Shown here: one piece after another, positions 41,593 through 47,849 of the stretch
Layout of the letters: each line of letters starts with the position of its first letter
Numbering within the stretch: position 1 is the stretch's first letter
Assembly (NCBI GenBank): GCA_963579025.1
Contig: CAUZFZ010000068.1
Coordinates: 1-47,849, forward strand
Direction: 5' to 3'
Origin: CAUZFZ01 sp963579025
GTDB lineage: Bacteria > Planctomycetota > Planctomycetia > Planctomycetales > Planctomycetaceae
DNA length: 47,849 nt
Notes under the pieces: generated by a model
The model's input: the letters and a program-made list of their open reading frames with translations, nothing else
What the model was told of the DNA's origin: nothing
Databases searched by the model: none
Program-made: the position numbers and the translations under genes

Positions 41593-43065
41593 CTACGCGA
41601 GCACGTCAGAAATGACATGCCCGTGCACGTCGGTCAGCCGGCGTTCGATCCCATTGTGATAGAACGTCAGACGCTTGTGATCCAGACCCAGCAGGTGCAG
41701 CACTGTCGCATACAGGTCGTACACGGTGGTGACCTTGTCGGCGGCTTTGTAGCCGAATTCGTCGGTCGCTCCGTAGGTGAACGGGGCCTTTACGCCGGCC
41801 CCGGACAGCCAGACGGTAAAGCCCGAGGGGTTATGGTCGCGACCGCTGGCTCCTCTCTGGAAGGTCGGCATGCGGCCGAATTCCGTACACCACAAGACCA
41901 GCGTGTCCTTAAGTAACCCACGCTGCTTCATGTCTTTGAGCAACGCGGCCACTGGCTGATCAAGGACCGGGCCATGTTTGCTGTATTGCTTTTCCAGGAC
42001 CTTGTGTCCGTCCCAGTTACTGACGCCCTCGCCACCGGTTTGATAGGCGCCATTAAAGAGCTGCACAAACCGCACGCCCTTTTCGAGCAGTCGGCGGGCC
42101 AGGATGCAGTTCTTTGCGAATGAGGCTTTCAGGCCGTTCTCGCTGTCGTCGGCTCCATACATCTTCAGGGTTTGTTTCGATTCCGACGAGATGTCACTGA
42201 CTTCGGGCACACTGAGCTGCATGCGGGCGGCCAGTTCGTAACTGGAAATCCGCGCCGCCAGTTCGCTGTCGCCAGGAAAGCGTTCGAGATGCCGCTCGTT
42301 CAATCGCCGCAGAAATGCTCGCGTTGCTTTGTCGGTGGGTGCAGACACGGACTGGGGCCGAGCCAGATTCCGGACCGGCTTCGAGGCATTGAAGTCCGTG
42401 CCCTGAAACGCAGCGGGGAGGAAACCTGGTCCCCAGTTGTTCACGCTCGACTGAGGCGTGCCGCGCGGATCAGGAATCGCGACGTAGGCCGGCAGGTCCT
42501 CACACTCACTGCCCAGAGCCCATGTGACCCACGCACCGGCGCTCGGAAAACCGTCCAGCGTGAACGCGGTCGACATGAAATTCTCGGCCGGCCCGTGTGT
42601 ATTCGTCTTGCCGGTCATCGAATGGATGAAACACATTTCGTCGGCCATGTCGCCCAGTTGCGGCACGAGCTCCGAGATCATCTTGCCACTCTCGCCCCGA
42701 GGCCGGAATTTCCACGGGCTTTTCGTGAGGTTTCCCTGGGCTCCCTGGAACGTGACCAGTCCATCCGCCCCTGGCAGTGGTTTACCGTGCTGCTTAATCA
42801 GCTCGGGTTTGTAATCGAACGTGTCGAGATGACTGCAGGCTCCGGAACAGAAGATGACCAGAACCTGCTTCGCTTTCGGCTCAAAGTGCGAATCACGCGC
42901 CGCGAACGGTTGGCCGGGATCGATCTGAGGACGTGACGTTGCCTTCGTATTCGTGTCAGCCAACAGGCCTTCCGACTGCAGTAGACTGGCCAGACCAATG
43001 CCGCTCAGCCCGAAGGCTGATTCACCCATGAACGAGCGGCGATTCAATAGTTGCTGTGTCAACAT
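41593..43065 (-). CDS. DUF1501 family protein, Tat-exported
   Basis: A 490-residue protein with twin-arginine signal NRRSFMGESAFGLSG and the landmarks KQVLVIFCSGACSHLDTFD, MCFIHSMTGKTNTHGPA, NWDGHKVLEKQY and CTEFGRMPTFQ. The start at 43065 is chosen because the signal begins there; the frame is open back to 43164. It follows the PSD1-type gene by 149 bases on the same strand, the pairing typical of planctomycetes, and is upstream of the zinc-ribbon/dus pair. The function of the family is not established. Confidence 0.9.
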   Translation of the reverse strand: MLTQQLLNRRSFMGESAFGLSGIGLASLLQSEGLLADTNTKATSRPQIDPGQPFAARDSHFEPKAKQVLVIFCSGACSHLDTFDYKPELIKQHGKPLPGADGLVTFQGAQGNLTKSPWKFRPRGESGKMISELVPQLGDMADEMCFIHSMTGKTNTHGPAENFMSTAFTLDGFPSAGAWVTWALGSECEDLPAYVAIPDPRGTPQSSVNNWGPGFLPAAFQGTDFNASKPVRNLARPQSVSAPTDKATRAFLRRLNERHLERFPGDSELAARISSYELAARMQLSVPEVSDISSESKQTLKMYGADDSENGLKASFAKNCILARRLLEKGVRFVQLFNGAYQTGGEGVSNWDGHKVLEKQYSKHGPVLDQPVAALLKDMKQRGLLKDTLVLWCTEFGRMPTFQRGASGRDHNPSGFTVWLSGAGVKAPFTYGATDEFGYKAADKVTTVYDLYATVLHLLGLDHKRLTFYHNGIERRLTDVHGHVISDVLA

Positions 43066-43119
43066 GCCCAGTACTCGCGATCCCAGCCCGATTTGACAGT
43101 GCCTCTCTTGACCACCATA

Positions 43120-43184
43120 CAAGCCCGAAGCGCAAGCGAGTGCACTCCTTTCCGTCAGGTTCACTCGCTTGCGCTTCGAGCTTG
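43120..43184. repeat. 23-bp inverted repeat between PSD1 and DUF1501 genes
   Basis: The arms 43120-43142 and 43162-43184 pair over 23 bases with one mismatch and a 19-base loop; the core is gaagcgcaagcgagtg/cactcgcttgcgcttc. The same type of repeat is common in planctomycete genomes. Here it splits a likely operon and could partly end transcription or protect mRNA ends. Confidence 0.85.
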
Positions 43185-43214
43185 TATTCTCCGCGTCAGG
43201 GGAAGGTTGCCCAA

Positions 43215-46004
43215 CTATGGAACAAATAGAAATTCATTCGAATTCAGGAGAGCTCGGCAGAGCATCGTCAATCCGTGTGCCTCGACGAAATCTGATGCGT
43301 CGCTTTGTTCGTCGTCACCTGGCTCTCGTCCGAAGCTCAGCACATACGCCCGATGAATCTGCTTCTTCACCGAGTCACCTGTCTCGCGTTTCAGACGCTT
43401 CGCAAACAGCTCTGCCTGCTGCAGGACAAACTGGCTGTTGAGCAGGTTCAGAGCCTGCAGGGGAGTTGTCGAACGACTGCGGACAGGTGTGACCTGGCTC
43501 GCGTCGGGGCAGTCGAAGGCTCCGAACACGGACTCGCGTTCCTGGCGGACCATCGTCATGTAAATCATGCGGCGCCAGTCTTCGGGGCCGAAACTTGTCT
43601 TGGGAAAGAAGTGTCGGACGTTCTCCATCTGAACTTCGAAGCCGCTAAATCCTGGGCCACCGATGCGCAGGTCGAGGACTCCACTGGCTGTCAGAATGCT
43701 GTCGCGAATGGCTTCGGCTTCCAGCCGTCGCGGCGGAAATCGCCACAGCAGTTGGGAGGCAGCGTCAATCTGCCGCGATTCGGCTTTCGGGCGACTGTCC
43801 TGCTGCCAGGTGGTCGAGAGCAGAATGCGACGATGCATGTGCTTGATCGACCAGCCGTTGTCCATGAATTCACGGGCCAGCCAGTCGAGCAGTTCCGGGT
43901 GCGTGGGCGCGACACCATTCGCTCCGAAGTCGCTGGGCGTCGCCACGATGCCGGTTCCAAAATGAAACTGCCACAGCCGGTTGACCAGCACGCGAGCGGT
44001 CAGCGGGTTGTCGCGACTGGCAACCCACTCGGCGAATTTCAGTCTTCGCAGTTGTTCCGGCGATGTACGCTCCAGGCCGAGCGTGCCGAGAATCTCCAGT
44101 GCATCTGGCGAGACTTCTTCGCGTTTGGCCTTCGGTTCGCCGCGGTACAGCCGATGCGTCGGACCCGGCTGAGTAAACTTGCCCGCGTAGACCGTTGACG
44201 CCACGGTCAGGCGATCGTGCTCCTGCTGCAACGTCTGCAACTCGGTCAGCCAACGGCGTCCGACATCGGCACGTGCCGGTGTGGCCAGGTCAAACTTGTA
44301 AATGGGCTGCGAAGGACCGCCGGCCTTGAAAGGAAGCCGGTTGTCTGAACTGGCAACGAGCTGCCACTGATCCGGCTCCTGCGCCGTTTCGATTCTGTAA
44401 CGGATTGCGAGGCGGTCCGCGTATTTGCCTTGCCGGTCACGAGCCCATTCGATGCGGTCGATGGCGGCCGTTTCCGGTAATTCGATCTGAATCCAGCCGG
44501 CCCCGCTCTGGTTCGATATCCAACTGCGACCGTTGCCGTATTGCCCGTCGTTGATGTGCTCCAGCTTGTGCAGGGGGTTATTCGGGAAGTTGCCGGATGA
44601 TGTCGCGACGGCACCGCGGCTGGCGAGTGCTACGTTTTCCTTGCCAGAGTAAATCTCCAGCTCATCGATACACGGCTCCGACGAATTCGTCGCCAGCACA
44701 GTGAAGCGGACGAATCGTGCTTTCACGGAATCAAACTGTTCGACATTGTGCTTCGCGTTCACGGCAACCCGTGACGCCGAATTTCGCGGAATGAACTCCT
44801 TCAGCTTCTCTCTCAGTTGGGCGATCTGCGCGGCGATACCGGCGATCTTCTCCTTGCCGTCTGCAGGCACAGGCAACGGCCGATCACCGTGCTGTACTCC
44901 AGCAAACACCGCCTGGATGGAATAAAAGTCGCGCTGTGTGATCGGATCAAACTTGTGGTTGTGGCAGCGGGCGCAACCGAGCGTCAGGCCGAGAAACGCG
45001 GTCCCGACTGTGTTGATCGTGTCGGACAGTTCGTCCTGCCGCTGCATCAGGGTGAGGTTGATGTCCGGGCTCTTGACGAGGTCGTGCGGACCGGCAACCA
45101 GAAATCCTGTTCCGATCGGTTCGCCGAGCGCGTCACCGGCAATCTGCTCGCGCACAAACTGATCGTACGGCTTGTCGGAATTCAAAGAGTTGATGACCCA
45201 GTCGCGGAAATGCCATGCGTTGGGTCGCTCGCGATTGGTTTCGAATCCGTGCGTCTCGCCAAAGCGGATCAGATCGAGCCAGTGCCGTGCCCAGCGCTCG
45301 CCATACCGCGGGCTTTCGAGCACCTGATCCACGAGATTCCGCCATGCATCAGGACTGTTGTCGGACACGTACTGTTCGACCTGCTCCGGTGTGGGCGGCA
45401 GACCGTGCATCACCAGAAAGAGCCGCCGGAGCAACGTGCGACGATCGGCCACGGCCGACGGAGACAGTCCGGACTGCTGCATTTTTTGCAATACGTACGC
45501 ATCGATCGCATCACTGCCCCACGGGTTGTCGCTCGTGGGTGGTGCGGGGTTCGCGACTGGCTGAAACGACCATTGATCCGTTGTCAGCGGCGGAGCGTCA
45601 TCCACAACCGACATCTTCAGACCTTGATCGATCCACGCTCTCAGGATGGCGATTTGCGGCGGAGTCAGCGGTTTGCCCTCCGGAGGCATCCGCTTGTCCG
45701 GCTCCCGCCCGGCGATCAGATGGATCAAATGACTTTGCTCACTCTTGCCCGGCACAACCGCCGGTTCGCCACTCTCGCCGCCGCGCAGCAGCGATGTTCG
45801 CGACGTAACGACCAGCTTCGCTTCCTGCGCATCCGGGCCATGACATTCAACACAACGCGCTATCAGAATCGGATAAACGTCGGCCTCGAAGTCGATTGTC
45901 CGTTTAGCCGGTGCCGGCAATGCCGTTCGTTCGAGAGCGGGTTCATCGGCCGCAAACACACTTCGCACGGCGATGGCGGACAACACCAGCAATCGGGTGG
46001 CCAT
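43215..46004 (-). CDS. PSCyt1-DUF1549-F5/8C-DUF1553 (PSD1) exported protein
   Basis: A 929-residue exported protein. The signal peptide is MATRLLVLSAIAVRSVFA. A cytochrome-like PSCyt1 domain follows with CVECHG as a heme-binding motif. The DUF1549 (PSCyt2) domain includes MHGLPPTPEQVEQY and SPRYGERWARHWLDL. A discoidin-like F5/8 type C domain (about 430-560: SVKARFVRFTVLATNSSEP, WISNQSGAGWIQIELPE) is inserted before DUF1553 (PSD1: TARVLVNRLWQFHFGTGIV, DFGANGVAPTHPELLDWLA). The start at 46004 is chosen at the signal; the open frame extends to 46172. The family is thought to work in the envelope with the DUF1501 partner, possibly on polysaccharides, which the carbohydrate-binding-like F5/8C domain supports. 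Confidence 0.9.
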   Translation of the reverse strand: MATRLLVLSAIAVRSVFAADEPALERTALPAPAKRTIDFEADVYPILIARCVECHGPDAQEAKLVVTSRTSLLRGGESGEPAVVPGKSEQSHLIHLIAGREPDKRMPPEGKPLTPPQIAILRAWIDQGLKMSVVDDAPPLTTDQWSFQPVANPAPPTSDNPWGSDAIDAYVLQKMQQSGLSPSAVADRRTLLRRLFLVMHGLPPTPEQVEQYVSDNSPDAWRNLVDQVLESPRYGERWARHWLDLIRFGETHGFETNRERPNAWHFRDWVINSLNSDKPYDQFVREQIAGDALGEPIGTGFLVAGPHDLVKSPDINLTLMQRQDELSDTINTVGTAFLGLTLGCARCHNHKFDPITQRDFYSIQAVFAGVQHGDRPLPVPADGKEKIAGIAAQIAQLREKLKEFIPRNSASRVAVNAKHNVEQFDSVKARFVRFTVLATNSSEPCIDELEIYSGKENVALASRGAVATSSGNFPNNPLHKLEHINDGQYGNGRSWISNQSGAGWIQIELPETAAIDRIEWARDRQGKYADRLAIRYRIETAQEPDQWQLVASSDNRLPFKAGGPSQPIYKFDLATPARADVGRRWLTELQTLQQEHDRLTVASTVYAGKFTQPGPTHRLYRGEPKAKREEVSPDALEILGTLGLERTSPEQLRRLKFAEWVASRDNPLTARVLVNRLWQFHFGTGIVATPSDFGANGVAPTHPELLDWLAREFMDNGWSIKHMHRRILLSTTWQQDSRPKAESRQIDAASQLLWRFPPRRLEAEAIRDSILTASGVLDLRIGGPGFSGFEVQMENVRHFFPKTSFGPEDWRRMIYMTMVRQERESVFGAFDCPDASQVTPVRSRSTTPLQALNLLNSQFVLQQAELFAKRLKRETGDSVKKQIHRAYVLSFGREPGDDEQSDASDFVEAHGLTMLCRALLNSNEFLFVP

Positions 46005-46380
46005 AGTTCGGTGATTTGCCACGTTTGAACTCCGGATGCGAGTCCTGACGCTCGCTATTTGTTTCGTGTACTGGTCACCTGATTGCCGACACAGGTCGGC
46101 AGGCCTCCCGTGAATTGGTGGCATACCTATCGGCTCCCCCGAATCAGTCTTTGAAATCGCTGCATACGACACGAAACGTGAACGTCAGCGATTGGGTCTG
46201 TTGTCACGTTCCCGAACCCTCTTTTCAAGCCCGACGTCTCCGCTCAAATCTGTCCGCGTCGTTCATTATGAGCAATCTGGTGGATTCCGGCGCCGATCTG
46301 CGTTTGAGGCGGAATGCCGACGCGTTATTACTACTGTTCAGAAGCGGTTTGAGTTTCCAGCGAGATTGAGGGTCTGATCC
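46005..46380. other. Divergent intergenic region
   Basis: 376 bases between the PSD1-type gene (minus) and the beta-propeller gene (plus). It contains a 7-bp hairpin tgccgac-acag-gtcggca at 46084-46101. Promoters for both directions should lie here; no clear boxes or small gene are seen. Confidence 0.5.
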
Positions 46381-47849
46381 ATGTTTTTACGGACGCGAAG
46401 TATAACAGTCTGTCTGGTCGCCGTTCTGAGTCTGGGCTGGGCGTCGGTGGCGTCAGCCGAAACGGTCGTCGGAACGGTGGCTGCGATTTCCCCCACGACC
46501 GGTCGGATGGTGGTCAAGCTCAAGGGCAAAGGGACCAACCGCTCTCTGACGATCTCCAAGAGCGCCCGCGTCGTGGTTGATGGTAAGAAAAGCTATCTGA
46601 GCCGGGTTAAGAAAGGGCAGACCGTTTACGCCGTCGTGAGCGGCAGCATCATCTCGCGGCTCATTATCAGGTCGGCTTCTGAGACTGACGACACAGAGGC
46701 GGAGAATACGACGGAGCGTTCGGTCGCGAGCACCTCAAAGAAGGATCCACGGTCAGGCTCCGTGAATGTCACGCGACGTCCGTCGACGCGAAAGAGCTCC
46801 ACGACGACGACTGCACCGCCTGATTCGACGCCAGTGACGGTCTCGCAACGTACGTCGAATGCGGGTGAGTGGTCTCAGTTCCGGGGTGCGAATCGTGACA
46901 ATCGATCCACCGAAACCGGCCTGCTGTCGAGTTGGTCGGATCAGGGACCGCCACTCGCCTGGACGGCTCGCGGTCTCGGCGAAGGTTATTCGGCCGTGTC
47001 CGTCGCGGACGGTAAGGTCTTCACCATGGGAAATACCGGTGGTCGCGAGATGGTGACCGCTATCGATCTGGCCACCGGTCGGCAGGTCTGGGCAACTCCC
47101 ACTGGTGGACAGGCCTACGAAAACGGTCAGGGAAACGGGCCACGTGGCACACCGGCTGTTGCTGACGGACGTGTCTACGCACTGGGGGCAAGCGGACAAC
47201 TGGCCTGCATGGACGCAGAGTCCGGACGCGTTCAATGGAGCGGCAACATCCTGCAGGAATACAACGCTCGGAACATCGGCTGGGGAATCAGCGAATCGCC
47301 GCTGATCGACGGAGACAAAGTGATCTGCACGCCAGGCGGTCAGCGGGCGACGATGGTCGCGATCAACAAGAACTCGGGTCAGGCCGAGTGGACGGCACTG
47401 GTACCGTCATCGCCGCGGGCCGCGTATTCCTCAGCGATTGCGATCGAAGTCGGTGGTGTGCGGCAGTATGTCAACTTCACACACAGCGGAGCCGTCGGCA
47501 TCCGAGCCAGTGACGGGAATGTCATGTGGGGCCAGAACGAAGGTTCCAATGGAACGGCCAACTGCTCGGCTCCGATATTCCACGATGATCACGTCTTTGT
47601 CGCCTCAGGCTACAACACGGGTGGCGCTCTATTCCGCCTGACATCGAGTGGCGGTCGTACAACTTCTCGCACGCTTTACTCGAACCGCGACATGAAGAAT
47701 CACCACGGCGGCATGGTTGCGGTGGACGGCTTTCTGTACGGCACTGACGAGAGCATTCTGAAGTGCATCAATCTGACGACTGGCCAGATGGCCTGGCAAA
47801 GTCGATCGGTCGGCAAGGGAGCCGTGACCTACGCTGACGGGCATATCTA
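46381..47849 (+). CDS. PQQ-like beta-propeller protein (3' end beyond window)
   Basis: The frame is open from the ATG at 46381 to the window end (489 codons). The signal peptide is MFLRTRSITVCLVAVLSLGW followed by ASVASA. A small beta-rich domain with a basic KGKGTN/SKSARVVVDGKK stretch follows, then a Ser/Thr-rich linker (about 100-155). From residue 160 the phrase GEWSQFRGANRDNRS begins an eight-bladed-type propeller with the recurring AIDLATGRQVWATP, CMDAESGRVQWSG and AINKNSGQAEWTA phrases. Such PQQ-type propellers in planctomycetes are exported, and most lack a dehydrogenase active site, so BamB-like scaffolding is possible. agattgaggg at about 46363 is a weak ribosome site. Confidence 0.88.
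   Translation, partial: MFLRTRSITVCLVAVLSLGWASVASAETVVGTVAAISPTTGRMVVKLKGKGTNRSLTISKSARVVVDGKKSYLSRVKKGQTVYAVVSGSIISRLIIRSASETDDTEAENTTERSVASTSKKDPRSGSVNVTRRPSTRKSSTTTTAPPDSTPVTVSQRTSNAGEWSQFRGANRDNRSTETGLLSSWSDQGPPLAWTARGLGEGYSAVSVADGKVFTMGNTGGREMVTAIDLATGRQVWATPTGGQAYENGQGNGPRGTPAVADGRVYALGASGQLACMDAESGRVQWSGNILQEYNARNIGWGISESPLIDGDKVICTPGGQRATMVAINKNSGQAEWTALVPSSPRAAYSSAIAIEVGGVRQYVNFTHSGAVGIRASDGNVMWGQNEGSNGTANCSAPIFHDDHVFVASGYNTGGALFRLTSSGGRTTSRTLYSNRDMKNHHGGMVAVDGFLYGTDESILKCINLTTGQMAWQSRSVGKGAVTYADGHI

Noticed and set aside
42172..42936. 254-codon plus-strand frame
   Set aside because: Antisense to the DUF1501 gene at 41593-43065; arginine-rich shadow.
43305..46028. Long plus-strand open frames (43305-44198 and 44817-46028)
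   Set aside because: Both lie fully antisense to the well-supported PSCyt1/PSD1 gene and have no recognisable domains.

Overview
The window looks like a chromosomal segment of a planctomycete (Planctomycetota). The evidence is the family content: three DUF1501 proteins with twin-arginine signals, a cytochrome/DUF1549/DUF1553 (PSCyt1-PSCyt2-PSD1) protein, a sulfatase, a Ser/Thr kinase with the planctomycete-type linker, a PQQ-type beta-propeller protein, zinc-ribbon membrane proteins, and moderately high GC with many palindromic intergenic repeats. The species cannot be named from the sequence alone. I see no tRNA, rRNA or CRISPR array.

The left 10.7 kb is accessory in character. It opens with the 5' part of a leucine-rich-repeat gene on the minus strand, running off the left edge. 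A gene-poor stretch follows with a nested 200-bp palindrome and a dispersed repeat that recurs, inverted, near 19.1 kb. After a GH77 4-alpha-glucanotransferase comes a compact three-gene operon (3243-8441): a TIR protein with an apparent inactive-STAND C-terminus, a MoxR-type AAA+ ATPase, and a 954-residue membrane protein. That last protein has a CoxE-like N-terminus, a degenerate vWA-like core and a planctomycete carboxypeptidase-regulatory-like tail. This is the best candidate for an undescribed conflict or defence system. It is followed by decayed sequence, including an ORF-less group II intron (about 9347-10130) and gene fragments.

The middle (10.7-29.7 kb) holds a zinc-ribbon membrane protein, a sigma-54-type AAA+ regulator with an altered GAFTGA loop, an RlmM-like rRNA methyltransferase, a DUF1501 protein, gene remnants, a patatin-like lipase, a sulfatase with a changed active-site signature, a RecB-like helicase-nuclease, a CtpA protease, two tandem 7Fe-type ferredoxins, a BtuF-like binding protein and a second DUF1501 protein.

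The right part (30-47.8 kb) is mostly housekeeping: a LolC/LolE-like permease with its LolD-like ATPase, pyruvate kinase, a Ser/Thr kinase fused to a DJ-1/PfpI-like domain, an SDR, PssA-RibE, an SGNH hydrolase, and a minus-strand cluster of PSD1 protein, DUF1501, zinc-ribbon protein and Dus. The window ends inside a PQQ-type beta-propeller gene. Intergenic hairpins (40000-40063, 43120-43184) resemble repeats scattered through planctomycete genomes.
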